The notes beneath the pieces are model-generated. The model saw nothing but the letters and a program-made list of their open reading frames with translations, had not been told where the DNA came from and ran no database searches. 64,000 nucleotides of DNA, taken from assembly GCA_940671915.1 (NCBI GenBank), contig CALNVZ010003433.1, positions 20,961,286-21,025,285 of the forward strand, read 5' to 3'. Position numbers and translations under genes: made by a program. This document shows positions 37,111 through 49,887 of the stretch, one piece after another. This DNA comes from Paracentrotus lividus. Lineage: Eukaryota; Echinodermata; Echinoidea; Camarodonta; Echinidae. Positions within the stretch are counted from its first letter, which is position 1, and the number at the start of each line of letters is the position of its first letter.

Positions 37111-37174
37111 AAGCATTCACTATCCCCCAACTCTATCCCCACACCTATTTATGAAATGGAAGAGTCCACCCTAC

Positions 37175-37327
37175 CTTGTTGTGGTATTGCATAAGCTGTA
37201 CAATGACCCTGATATGGGGGTGGTAGTTCTTGACTGAGATGACCCTCATAATATTAGCTGCATCCTCTGCATCTGGGTCAGGACAGTACTTATCACACAA
37301 CACTAGACATCCATCCGCATCCTTCAT
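37175..37327 (-). CDS. KCNMA1: Slo1 exon W3: RCK1 core, [19 protein letters not shown]
   Basis: The exon is exactly 51 codons, phase 0 at both ends, reading [51 protein letters not shown]. Human Slo1 has [41 protein letters not shown], the most conserved stretch of RCK1. The acceptor is ctaacag and the donor is gtaggg, a slightly weak donor. The last ~75 bases plus the donor are repeated six more times in the downstream intron (36.35 to 37.11 kb), with rising divergence. Confidence 0.98.
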
Positions 37328-39435
37328 CTGTTAGATAAAACAGAAAAAAGGAGACAATAATAAAAAACATATTAGAAGTAGTAAAAGTAAGGCTACAGTA
37401 ATATTGCTAAAAAAATAAATGTAAAAAAATCCATTTCATATACAACATGTATCTGCGTCATCAAGATTAAAGGTAATGTTACTGCCTTTTTGCAAATGGC
37501 TTACTGATAAGAGTAGCGGATCCAGCCTAAGCTTATTCAAAAGATTGTATCTTTGTAACTTTGTGGTAGCGTTCCTTGAGCGGTAGGGAGAGGGGGCCAA
37601 ATTTCGACAACGCTCGTCACCGCGCACAAAATGGGAAAACAATCGAAAACACTGGCGTTGCCTTAGCGGTGCACCGCTAAAGCCGGCGTTGCTTTAGCGT
37701 TGGTTTAACGGTGGCGAGCGGGAGCGAGCGTTGGTTTAGCTCCGACATCTCCATACTAACGCCAAACCAAAGTTCATCAATGGATCGCTGCTTCAACGCC
37801 CGACACCGTTCCAGCAATCCCGTGTCCGCTCAAAAAACGCTTACAACCGCTCCACCAAAGTTTGTGCAACGTTTAATCACCGCCCGGGCAAAGCTGGCGA
37901 AGCAGCGGTGGTCCAGCGTTCAAGATTTCTGCGTTGGCCTAGCGGACCCAAGCGTCCACAAACTTGCGTATAGCGGTGCCAAACTTTGACTGGGCGTTGT
38001 CGGAGCGGTGGTGAACTTTGCCGGAGCGGAAAATTGCCCGCTCCTCACCGCTCGCAATATTTTGTGCAGCTCAAAACTTTCGGAGCGGTAGGAGGGACCA
38101 TCAGCGGTGGCCGACGGTATCCGGCGTTGCCTTAATGGTGACCAACTTCTGTTAAACGGTGGTGAACGGTAACGAGCGGTGATGAATTTTTTCACCGCTC
38201 CAGGAATGCTCCAGCAAAGTTTGGGCGGTGAGACCGGGCCTTAAATATCACAGTGACCAAATCCTATGAGCTGCAATCAGCGAAGAAAGCCACAAATTTT
38301 GGGTCCTATGCAGCATGGGGCATGAAGGTTTGATGGCATAACAATAGATAGTAAAAGTAATAACAATATAATGTTTAAGTACTTCCTTAGAACAGTATGA
38401 GCAGACTCTTATATTAAGAAAAGTATCGGAAACAGTGATATTACTAGAAATAGAAATAGAAATAAATACAGGTAATGAATTATATTCAAGCTTATTGATT
38501 CAATTATTTTGTTCATGTTAAACATACTGTGATATTGACGTCATCACTATATAATTATGATGAAAGTCCTTTATTTAGTATCAAATTAATCTGATATTTG
38601 CTCTCTCCATTTCTTTTTGTTATATTTATTGATATAAACTTCTCTTTCAATACATTTTTTCTTCCCCCTTTTCTTCAAGACTGAACAACACCCTGTTTTT
38701 CAAAAACACATCTTAGCCCTCGTATTGTACTGTTGCTGTTTTATTGCTCACATGTTTAAATGAAGGAACACTGCCTTTTTGCTACAAATTTCCCCGCAAA
38801 TGCACACAACCAGAATAAAACATTTTCCTTTCCCAGACATCTATTAGAATTGCACGCAGTAGTGCATCAATACAAATCAAATTTCGCAAGGCCTTTGAAA
38901 GTGCAGTCGAGCAATTGCTGGGAACATGAATCACATGGTTGGCTTGCTCTAAACAACATATTTCATGTGAGTACTCCTTGGTCATCACAAAAGCATGTCT
39001 TGACTTTTGATGGGCAAATGTGCCCCCCCCCCACTTTACTGTCAATGTGCATACGTAGCAGAAACTTTACTGAATTAGATAAATGTCTTGGATGTATTAT
39101 TTATTGCTTTTTTTCTTCATTTTTTTTTGCAGCGGTAACCTGTGTTTCCCAAGGAAAAAAAAATCTGTATTGGCAAAGCTGCTGATTTGTTATTTAGGGA
39201 TCCTATTCATACTTGTATATCGTTGCCACCAAAGTAGGCGTGTCTGTCAAAAGCTGCTTTCATCAATTCCATCACGTGCCACCTCATTGGTCAGATCATA
39301 CTCAGAGAATGCGCACTACTGAGATCTCTATCAATGAGATTGTGCGTAAAATACATGATGGGCTGGGAATATAAGTGTGACTTTAAGTCTACTTAACTCT
39401 TTGTGAAACGTCCCCCTGGTCTCAGGTTTTCTTAC
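37328..39435 (-). other. Slo1 intron W2/W3
   Basis: Contains a GC-rich AGCGGTG island (37,560 to 38,240). The rest is AT-rich with C and T runs near 39.03 and 39.11 kb. Confidence 0.75.
37560..38240. repeat. GC-rich island built of AGCGGTG-like words
   Basis: The short words AGCGGTG, GAGCGGT, AGCGTTG and their complement CACCGCT recur throughout about 680 bases. The edges are abrupt: TTGTGGTAGCGTTCCTTGAG at the left and GGCGGTGAGACCGGGCCTTA at the right. Open frames on both strands follow from low stop density. It is probably an inserted repetitive element. I found no inverted ends. Confidence 0.55.
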
Positions 39436-39541
39436 CTTAACTCTCTCTAAATCCACTGAATTGAGGACCGATCCTTGGAAGTATTGGAGCTGGGTGAAAT
39501 GCCTCTTGAACAAAGCTTGAAGTTCTAGGTCTGGAACAGCA
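39436..39541 (-). CDS. KCNMA1: Slo1 exon W2: RCK1 alpha-B to beta-D
   Basis: This 106-base exon completes the Thr codon from W1 and reads [35 protein letters not shown]. Human Slo1 has [34 protein letters not shown]. H394 (KRHF) is conserved. At the place of E399, a Mg2+-coordinating Glu in mammals, the codon is CAA (Gln). The acceptor is tcattacag and the donor is gtaaga. The exon ends on a codon boundary (phase 0). Confidence 0.97.
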
Positions 39542-40562
39542 CTGTAATGAAAATTCAGAGGAAAATTGTTTGTCTTTATTTTCTGTATAAAATCATAGAA
39601 ATATACATAGAATATACAATGAAACAACTGCTACATCTAGTTGATGTAATCAATGTGCAGGCATATGATATAAGATAATCCAAGCTTTATTTCAAGATGT
39701 AGGATTAAGTTCTTTGGGGAGTGTAAGCTAGGTCCAGAATTCTAGATAGGTATAGTGTCAAGACCAGGTTTAGATATTCAATTGGTACAAGGGATTGACC
39801 ACGGAGCAATGATTACCAGAGTAAATGCTGTACAACTGATTAATATGTGATCTTCTGAAGATATGAACACACCCATTGAACATGCAATGTTTCCACTGTA
39901 AAGGGAAATGTGAACACACCCTATCTGATTAAATTGATCAAACGGTGTGTTTAATAAAGGAAAGTAGCAGAATGAAGGCCACATTCATATGTATTCATTA
40001 TGCTGCACCTAATACTTTTAAGTTTGGATGTTACCATGCCATTTCAAAACAAAATGGCTCTGCGACGCATATATGGACAAAAAAGGACAAAAAAAATGAA
40101 AACACTCCAAGAATTACTGCAAGTAGTTTTTGTGCTGATCTTATTATAGCTTTCTTTCAGATTTTTTTAAAACAGTCATGTACAATGTACAAGAGAATTC
40201 AGTATTTTGTTATTCATTACAGAAATTAGAGACTATTAACTCATACAAAAGGTCATTCATGTTGTTTGGCAGTTCCCATCACCCTGGCACATGTTTTGAA
40301 TAAACCAACAAGAGATTTATCTCTTCTTCTCTCGCTGTCTCCTCATGTTGTGAGATGAGGTGAAGCGGACGAAGCGTCTCCAATTCATGTGATGCGAAAT
40401 GGTTCATTTAGGCTGAAATAATTGGTGTGACACGACTGAAACCCCCTAGTGTCTGGATGTAACCCAAAGGTACGACATTGCCAGAGCAGCCAACCCGGAA
40501 CACAGCCTTCACAAGATATTAACCCCTGATTATCAAGGATCACTGTCCTGGAGCTTCGGGAA

Positions 40563-40600
40563 GGGGGGGGGGGTGGGTGGGTGGGGGGGGGGTGGAGTTG
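40563..40600 (+). other. G-rich tract, quadruplex-prone
   Basis: Runs of 3 to 11 G separated by single T bases on the plus strand, so C-rich in the Slo1 transcript. Four or more G runs within 38 bases could form a G-quadruplex in DNA. Confidence 0.75.
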
Positions 40601-42831
40601 GGGTAGGTGAATTCTTGCTGTTTTAGATTTTTTTTTCAGGGGAAGGGCATGGAGATGGCAAGTAGGGAGAAATTTCCTCTTTTTAGTGAGTTCTTTTTGT
40701 TTATTCAATTTAACAAACAGAAAACTCACAGTGACTTCATTAGTGTTTTTTTCACCAGTTCTCACAAGAGCTATGATTGCTAGTACTACCAGCTTCTGTC
40801 TATGTTTCATGTGTGACAGGAATGTGGACAGAAGCTAAGTTTATGATGCTCTTCATATCAAAACAAAAATCCCAATGTAACGTAAATTTCTGGCAAAGGT
40901 TCGGTCTGTCAATCGGGTATCAAGAATTCCCCTTTTTTTATTTCTATTATTTTTTTAATTTTTAAAAAATTTATTTTGTTTTGTTTTGTTTTGTTTTTTG
41001 TTTGATGGGGAGGGGGACCTAGGCCCGTCGGGCACCCTGGATCCGCGCCAGGCCTTTATATGGCAATAAATGGTATTTTATGTGAAAGTGTAGGAGAAGC
41101 AAACAGAAATTGTACATCATTCTCTACATGGCGAACTCCACAATCATAAACCTGAAGACCCTCCACTGTTTCTACCAATTGCTCAATTTTTATGAACATA
41201 ACCCTTTAATAAACACCCTCCCCTATTGAAGGGCAAAAACAAGTCGTAGAGCAGAGTCTTATCAGGGTGCAACCGAGCAGCATATCATCATCTTGGCAGG
41301 CTACCCTCAGGGTATATAGGATGGGCGCTCCTAAGGGACATAGACATATGCAGGAGATGAAAGTATGGTTTCCTTGGAATGTGTTCTCACTGTGTCTTTC
41401 ATCAAATGGAGATGATACAGAATAAAGAAAGAAATACATTCTTCAACATTTATGCTGTGACATTCATAGAATGCAGAGTGTTAGATATTGTTCATTAAAT
41501 GAATTTAATGATGGTGCTCATAAAACATACAGTGAAACTCTTATGAACAGTTACTACATGTATTACATGTAATTAGAAATTTGCTGAATAAATAAAGCTA
41601 ACCATTATTGTTACAATACATTTAAAGTGCTCATTTTTAGAAGGTACACTTTTTATTATTTTATTATTATATTTATTACATTGACTGTCATAAACATTGA
41701 TATTATTGAACGGCCCAGCCTCAACTACGTTTGGCTATTTGTTGCCTACATTCATTAAATGTATACTACAATTTTGATGTTGCATTGTATGAAAAATTTC
41801 AAGTTTTGGTAATGAAATAAATATGATATAAAAATGTGAAAGTATATAGCACAAATCTACATAATCTGCCTATATTTATTCATGTTTAACATTAGTTTTT
41901 CAACATGCTTGACATTTTTTTTCCTCCTCTCTCTTATTATTTGTATCTTTCAATTCAGAAGGGCATAACTCCAGGTTAAGAAAAGATCATCATCAACAAC
42001 CTGTAAAAACCCAGATTATCTCTAACATGCGTTCCAAGCATATGAATTTATATTTACCAGAGATCTCAATCTTATCAACGTGGCATGTCAAGCTTTGTCA
42101 ATATTTGATAATATGCCAGGCACTCAATATATTACACGGGTACTTGTGATCATTATCTCTGTTCACTCATCCTGACAAAGAGGTTATTCATTTTTTGAAC
42201 AAATGTTGTTTCACACCAGTTCATTTGAACAAAATAAAATCAATCTGGAATGCTAGACACCAATTTCCCGCTTGCATTGTTGGCTTTAAAATAAAGCGAT
42301 AAACTTTTTACAATTATTTTTACTGAAAGGTATGATTCCCCCCCCCCCCATTCAGCCGTGTAAGCATGTGGAATTATATAATGGAAGTAAAAATCCCTCG
42401 CAAAGTGAGCCGTCTATAAAATTCATTTTTTGATTACAATAGAGGGAGAAAAACATTTGTGTTATAATTGATGGAAAAGATTTTTTCTTAAAAGATTTGG
42501 GAACATAATAAAAATACACTTTACAGCTACACAAAACTTGTATCACAAAGTATATTAATAAGTACGATATTTTGAAATCAAACACATGTGGACTATCCTC
42601 TAGTAAACACACAACATAATTTTATTATAAGAATAGAATTAAAAACAGATGGTAAAGAGGCATGGGGTGCGATCACAGCGGCAAAGGCCTCTGAAAAATA
42701 AAGACCAATGACTTAGGACAATCATCTTTCAGCCATTAATTAAAACTTCATGGCAAGTCTACAATAGAATGAAGGCCATCATATGTTGTCTACGGTGATG
42801 GTATGCAGAGATGTCTCATGGTAGGGTCACT

Positions 42832-45800
42832 CCATAGGGTACACACGAGTAAATGATATGCACGCAATGTATTTCGGGAAGGCGTAGTAAAGATATGCTA
42901 ATTTTTATTGAGGGAAAATGCTCATATAAAAATTATTTAATTGTCGATGTTTTGCTGTTTAATGAATAATTATGTGCTATAAGTCCTACTCTTTCATAAT
43001 TTACCATTTAGTTGAAAATTAGAAACTTTTGGCGTATTTTTAGGAATCTTTTTCGTAATTTTGTAACATCTACTAAATCACGCCTACAAAAGTCGTCTCT
43101 TTTGTCATAGTCTCCGCTCAAGGATTCTTGATTTTTGTTTGAGCTGACAGAATTTTCTATAAGTCCCTTAATTACGAGTCCTTTAAATTTTAACTTTGCT
43201 GTGATAATTAAAACGATTTCCATCGACAGAATTTTGGAATGTCTGTTTTTGAAGAGCGTTAATTTAACACGTGAGCCTATGGGCGTCTATTTACTCGTGT
43301 GCCCCCTTAAGCGGAGGCTAGATTAACGTTATGAGGGGAGTGTCTTATGTCTCTGGAATCGTCAAAACTTACTCAGCAGTGCTCGGAGAGCGTTTTATAG
43401 ACTAGAAACTCGGACATTTGGTACACACAGTTGGTTTTAATTATTACTTCGGCGCTTTCGTATATCAACCGTCAAATAAGAAGACAAAATAAGAAACTTT
43501 AGCTCTGTATAAACCTCTGCCCGTTATTTTTTTATTTATGTGAGCGTCGATGTGACAAAATAATGAGCAAGCAACGGGGGGGGGGAGTTTTTTTGTTTTC
43601 AGTTCTACATTGCCGGCTTTTTAATCGGGGGGGGGGGGGTTATGGTATAAAGATAGACAGAGGGGGGGGGGTCCTTTTTATAAACTGTACAAACACTGAT
43701 TTTGATCGACCTGCTTGTAAACCAATAACTAGCTTGCCAGTTTTCAGCATCCCTTGGCATCCGGGATCGCGCCCCGGACCCCAAGTATTATTTTTCAACA
43801 AGATTGCTGATATTGCGCGTTTATGGGGTCGGCACGGGTCTGTTTTTCAACTCCTGTTTGCAAATTCCTGGCTTATACAATGAATGCTTGGTACAGTTTT
43901 ATCAGTTCATCAAACTCTTTACATTAAACACAAAAAATACAATATTTTTTAAATATGACCCCCACTATAGGGTACACAACGAGTAAATGATATGCACGCA
44001 ATGTATTTCGGGAAGGCGTAGTAAAGATATGCTAATTTTTATTGAGGGAAAATGCTCATATAAAATTATTTAATTGTCGGATGTTGCTGTTTAAGAATAA
44101 TTATGTGCTATAAGTCCTACTCTTTCATAATTTACCATTTAGTTGAAAATTAGAAACTTTGGCGTATTTTTAGGAATCTTTTTCGTAATTTTGTACATCT
44201 ACTAAATCACGCCTACAAAAGTCGTCTCTTTTGTCATAGTCTCGCTCAAGGATTCTTGATTTTTGTTTGAGCTGACAGAATTTTCTATAAGTCCCTTAAT
44301 TACGAGTCCTTTAAATTTTAACTTTGCTGTGATAATTAAAACGATTTCCATCGACAGAATTTTGGAATGTCTGTTTTGAAGAGCGTTAATTTAACACGTG
44401 AGCCTATGGCGTCTATTTACTCGTGTGCCCCCTTAAGCGGAGGCTAGATTAACGTTATGAGGGGAGTGTCTTATGTCTCTGAATCGTCAAAACTTACTCA
44501 GCAGTGGCTCGGAGAGCGTTTTTATAGACTAGAACTCGGACAATTTGGTACACACAGTTGGTTTAATTATTACTTTCGGCGCTTTCGTATATCAACCGTC
44601 AAATAAGAAGACAAAATAAGAACTTTAGCTCTGTATAAACCTCTGCCCGTTATTTTTTTATTTATGTGAGCGTCGATGTGACAAAATAATGAGCAAGCAC
44701 GGGGGGGGGGTAGTTTTTGTTTTCAGTTCTACATTGCCGCCTTTTAATCGGGGGGGGGGGTTATGGTATAAAAGATAGACAGAAGGGGGGGGGGTCCTTT
44801 TTTAATAAACTGTACAAACACTGATTTTGATCGACCTGCTTGTAAACCAATAACTAGCTTGCCAGTTTCAGCATCCCTTGGCATCCGGGATCGCGCCCCG
44901 GACCCCAAGTATTATTTTTTCAACAAGATTGCTGATATTGCGCGTTTATGGGGGTCGGCACGGGGTCTGTTTTTCAACTCCTTGTTTGCAAATTCCTGGC
45001 TTATACAATGAATGCTTGGTACCAGTTTTATCAGTTCATCAAACTCTTTACATTAAACACAAAAAATACAATATTTTTTAAATATGACCCCCACTATAGG
45101 GTACACACGAGTAAATGATATGCACGCAATGTATTTCGGGAAGGCGTAGTAAAGATATGCTTAATTTTTATTGAGGGAAAATGCTCATATAAAATTATTT
45201 AATTGTCGGATGTTGCGGTTTAATGAATAATTATGTGCTATAAGTCCTACTCTTTCATAATTTACCATTTTAGTTGAAAATTAAGAAACTTTGGCGTATT
45301 TTTTAGGAATCTTTTTTCGTAATTTTGTACATCTACTAATCACGCCTAACAAAGTCGTCTCTTTTGTCATAGTCTCGCTCAAGGATTCTTGATTTTTGTT
45401 TGAGCTGACAGAATTTTCTATAAGTCCCTTAATTACGAGTCCTTTAAATTTTAACTTTGCTGTGATAATTAATTAAACGATTTCCCATCGACAGAATTTT
45501 GGAATGTCTGTTTTTGAAGAGCGTTAATTAACACGTGAGCCTATGGGCGTCTTTTACTCGTGTGCCCCTTAAGCGAGGCTAGATTAACGTTATGAGGGGA
45601 GTGTCTTATGTCCTTGGAATCGTCAAAACTTACTCAGCAGTGCTCGGAGAGCGTTTTATAGACTAAGAAACTCGGACATTTGGTACACACAGTTGGTTTA
45701 ATTATTACTTTCGGCGCTTTCGTATATCAACGTCAAATAAGAAGACAAAAAAAAACTTTAGCTCTGTATAAACCTCTGCCCGTTATTTTTTTATTTATGT

Positions 45801-47810
45801 GAGCGTCGATGTGACAAAATAATGAGCAAGCACGGGGGGGGGGTAGTTTTTGTTTTCAGTTCTACATTGCCGCTTTTAATCGGGGGGGGGGGGGTTATGG
45901 TATAAAGATAGACAGGGGGGGGGGGTCCTTTTTATAAACTGTAACAAACACTGATTTTGATCGACCTGCTTGTAAACCAATAACTAGCTTGCCAGTTTCA
46001 GCATTCCCTTGGCATCCGGGATCGCGCCCCGGCCACCCAAGTATTATTTTTCAAAAGATTGCTGATATTGGCGCGTTTATGGGGTCGGCACGGGGTCTGT
46101 TTTTCAACTCCTGTTTGCAAATTCCTGGCTTATACAATGAATGCTTGGTACCAGTTTTATCAGTTCATCAAAACTCTTTAAACACAAAAAAATACAATAT
46201 TTTTAAAATATGACCCCACTATAGGGTACACACGAGTAAATGATATGCACGCAATGTATTTCGGGAAGGCGTAGTAAAGATATGCTAATTTTTTATTGAG
46301 GGAAAATGCTCATATAAAATTATTTAATTGTCGGATGTTCTGTTTAATGAATATTATGTGCTATAAGTCCTACTCTTTCATAATTTACCATTTAGTTGAA
46401 AATAGAAACTTTGGCGTATTTTAGGAAATCTTTTCGTAATTTTGTACATCTACTAATCACGCCTACAAAAGTCGTCTCTTTTGTCATAGTCTCGCTCAAG
46501 GATTCTTGATTTTTGTTTGAGCTGACAGAATTTTCTATAAGTCCCTTATTACGAGTCCTTTAAATTTTAACTTTGCTGTGATAATTAAACGATTTCCATC
46601 GACAGAATTTTGGAATGTCTGTTTTTGAAGAGCGTTAATTTAACACGTGAGCCTATGGGCGTCTATTTACTCGTGTGCCCCCTTAAGCGGAGGCTAGATT
46701 AACGTTATGAGGGGAGTGTCTTATGTCTCTGGAATCGTAAAACTTACTCAGCAGTGCTCGGAGAGCGTTTTTATAGACTAGAACTCGGACATTGGTACAC
46801 CACAGTTGGTTTAATTATTACTTTCGGCGCTTTCGTATATCAACCGTCAATAAGAAGACAAAATAAGAACTTTAGCTCTGTATAAACCTCTGCCCGTTAA
46901 TTTTTTTTATTTATTGAGCGTCGATGTGAACAAAATAATGAGCAAGCACCGGGGGGGGGGTAGTTTTTGTTTTCAGTTCTACATTGCCGCTTTTAATCGG
47001 GGGGGGGGGGGGTTATGGTATAAAAGATAGACAGAAGGGGGGGGGGTTTTTTATAAACTGTACAAACACTGATTTTGATCGACCTGCTTGTAAACCAATA
47101 ACTAGCTTGCCAGTTTCAGCATCCTTGCGCATCCGGGATCGCGCCCCGGCCCAAGTATTATTTTTCCAACAAGATTGCTGATATTGCGCGTTTAATGGGG
47201 GTCGCACGGGGTCTGTTTTTCCAACTCCTGTTGCAAATTCCTGGCTATACAATGAATGCTTTGGTACCAGTTTTATCAGTTCATCAAACTCTTACATTAA
47301 ACACAAAAAATACAATATTTTTTAAATATGACCCCCACTATAGGGTACACACACGAGTAAAATGATATGCACGCAATGTATTTCGGGAAGGCGTAGTAAA
47401 GATATGCTAATTTTTATTAGAGGAAAATGCTCATATAAAATTATTTATTGTCGGATGTTGCTGTTTAATGAATAATTATGTGCTATAAGTCCTACTCTTT
47501 CATAATTTACCATTTAGTTGAAAATTAGAAACTTTGGCGTATTTTTTAGGAATCTTTTTCGTAATTTTGTAAATCTACTAAATCACGCCTACAAAAGTCG
47601 TCTCTTTTGTCATAGTCTCGCTCAAGGATTCTTGATTTTGTTGAGCTGACAGAATTTATAAGTCCCTTAATTACGAGTCCTTAAATTTAACTTTGCTGTG
47701 ATAATTAAAACGATTTCCATCGACAGAATTTTGAAATGTCTGTTTTGAAGACGTTAAATTTAACACGTGAGCCTATGGGCGTCTATTTACTCGTGTGCCC
47801 CCCATAGGGT
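42832..47810. repeat. Tandem array, ~1.13 kb unit, four full copies and a partial fifth
   Basis: Unit starts (TAGGGTACAC) fall at 42,835, 43,968, 45,097, 46,222 and 47,341, with periods of 1,133, 1,129, 1,125 and 1,119. Each unit has a ~474 bp part with loosely inverted ends (GGGTACACACGAGTAAAT and ATTTACTCGTGTGCCCCC). A ~650 bp part follows with three runs of about 8 to 13 G. The fifth copy stops exactly at the inner end CTCGTGTGCCCC. Copies differ mostly by one-base gains or losses, often in homopolymers. No conserved protein frame runs through the units. Confidence 0.95.
42833..43306. mobile_element. MITE-like module at the start of each array unit
   Basis: Ends GGGTACACACGAGTAAAT and its inverse ATTTACTCGTGTGCCCCC bound a 474 bp AT-rich interior. 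The module occurs five times, once per unit. The array both begins and ends on this module, so the amplified block probably arose between two copies of an inserted element. Confidence 0.55.
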
Positions 47811-47825
47811 GACACGCCTGATACC

Positions 47826-48025
47826 TCAGATGACACCCTAACCCTAAACCTAACATTAATTCTTATCCTAAACCTAACCTGAACTCCAAACCTTACCTGG
47901 GCATTAAACCTAACCCTAAACCTAAACCTTACGGTAGCATTAATCCTTACCCTACATTTTGACCGAGCATTAATCCTTACCCTAAATTTTACCCTAGCAT
48001 TAATCCTTCTCCTAAATCTTATTTT
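47826..48025 (-). repeat. Degenerate telomere-like CCCTAA repeats
   Basis: Many CCCTAA, CCTAAA and CCTTACCCTA words over about 200 bases follow directly after the tandem array. They are mixed with GCATTAATCCTTACCCTA units about 30 bases long. They are interstitial relatives of the TTAGGG telomere repeat, well diverged. Confidence 0.7.
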
Positions 48026-49887
48026 CCTTTTTGAACTTGGCAACTTCATAAGATTACTCTCCCATATATACTGAAGAAAAAGTTCACTTTTGTAAACTTA
48101 TTTACCAACATAATATACACCTTCATTAATTTCCAGCAAACAGAGAAGGCACAGGAGCACCCTAGCCATAATATACAATACAGGCATACATCTGCACCAG
48201 ACCATGTTGAAGATGAAATCTGATGCGATACCATGATTGTAAAGAGGCCCAGATACATTACTAGAGTGTGCTGGCTAAGTATCCTCAAGATTGCCTTTCA
48301 TACCATAGCTCATGGCAGCAAGACGTAGCAGAGATTCAGGGGGGTTTGTTTTAGGGAACTACCAATCCATAATCTCTGAATTAATCGGAATGAATTCAAA
48401 AGCGGCTTGGCGTGGCTGTTGCAATACTTGCTTTGGGTTCTTTTTTTTATAAATAACAATAGCACAATTTTTACAACCCAAAACACAGCAAGGTCTCTGC
48501 GCATGAGGAATGATGGTAAATAGTTAAAAAGTTGAGTAAAAAATTGAATCAACCTCAACATTTCAAACATCAAATAATCAAGCAAATTAGAGATGAAGTT
48601 TAAAAAAACAAACAAACAAGGATTTGGCCTAGGCACATGTGTGTGTACTTGGTATAAGATACTAATGTAAGCAAAGGAACATCCATGTTTATACATTATA
48701 CTTGCATACATGTAAAAGAACAAGCTAACGCGATGTTGGTAATGAACACATAAACAAAAGTGTTTACGATCGATCTTGTTCGCCATGTTGCTCATATGTC
48801 ATGCATGGATGGGGATCTAGAGCAGGTCTCGTATTCACAAGGCTCCAGTAATCACCTACTCCCAGAAGGCCTACATAAATCTATACGCGAGATGTCTTTA
48901 TCTAGATAATGAGCGGAGCGAGAGGATGTCGGTTTGTAATAGATTTATTAGGTCAGTTATCAGACCATGGCCGGGATAATTTTACGATGTTGAGCATGAA
49001 ATGCAAAGACAATGTAGACCGATTAATCCTCCGATTGAGAAATTGGAATTATTTTTTGGAGGATTGCGACTTAGCAAAACAAATTGAGCATTGTTGTGTT
49101 ATAATCCTGTGACAAAAATAACATTCGAAGCTGAAATTTTGTCAAGCCCCATTTTTGCAAATTTCATGTGCAAGTACTCACAATTTTTGAAAAATTGATA
49201 AGCAAGCTATTTATAATTATGAAAACATCACAAAAATCAGCCCTCTCAACTTTCCTAACCTAGTCCGAAATCGCAAAAATATCTGTAGAGACAAATCTAC
49301 ATGTAGGCTTACATACAGTTTCTTAATTAGATTAAATGGGTATGGAACCCCAAACACACAGAGAAATTTATATGTTGGTAACTGGAGAGAGATGGATTCT
49401 AACAGCACAGTGACAGGCAATGACCACAAGATAAAGTTGAGGGGGCTAAAAAGGTTTAAGAACCACTGTCCTTAAAATGAAAGAAACTACTAAACAGTAC
49501 ACATAAACCATATAATTTGTTGTTGTTTTTTAATTCAAACCATGTACATGCAGGTCCATCCATATTTACCAATCTACTAGAGTAAATGTACACTCAACAC
49601 TTTTAACAAGTTAAAGACAAGAAGCTTTACGGATAACAATTTGATGAGAGGCCAAGTAATGTTATGGATGCTGTATAGAGCGAACATGAAGACATGACGC
49701 CGTCATAAATTGTTTTGTGTGACGACTTAAATGTTTCCGGCTTAGACATGCATGACGAGATGGGTTTTATTCTCACATGCCTACCATACCAATTCCAACC
49801 CAACACTCCCAAAGTTATTATTGCCTTCATGAAATCAAACAGTTCTGCTCTCATATTGCACAACTCTATATCTACTGCTGGATCTCT

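Larger units (their letters stand above)
34303..37174 (-). other. Slo1 intron W3/W4
   Basis: Contains a short foldback (34,534), a GC-rich segment (34,915 to 35,890) and the W3-derived tandem array (36,355 to 37,110). Confidence 0.75.

Noticed and set aside
37711-38195. 92- and 91-codon frames on opposite strands
   Set aside because: They arise from the low stop density of the GC-rich AGCGGTG island.
38760-39322. Overlapping open frames of 141 and 79 codons on the plus strand
   Set aside because: They cover C and T runs and have no family similarity or promoter.
40385-40810. 141-codon minus-strand frame with a Pro/His run
   Set aside because: The run is a translation of the G-rich tract, and the rest shows no similarity.
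43563-47252. Repeated open frames in the tandem array (for example 106 and 79 codons)
   Set aside because: The frames differ between copies because of one-base length changes and G runs, so no common protein is conserved.
47783-48049. Arg-rich 88-codon minus-strand frame
   Set aside because: It is a translation of the telomere-like TTAGGG-type repeats.
48310-48795. 161-codon open frame on the minus strand
   Set aside because: No recognisable motif, AT-rich chance composition, no splice-phase fit with Slo1 and no similarity to the S1 to S6 region.
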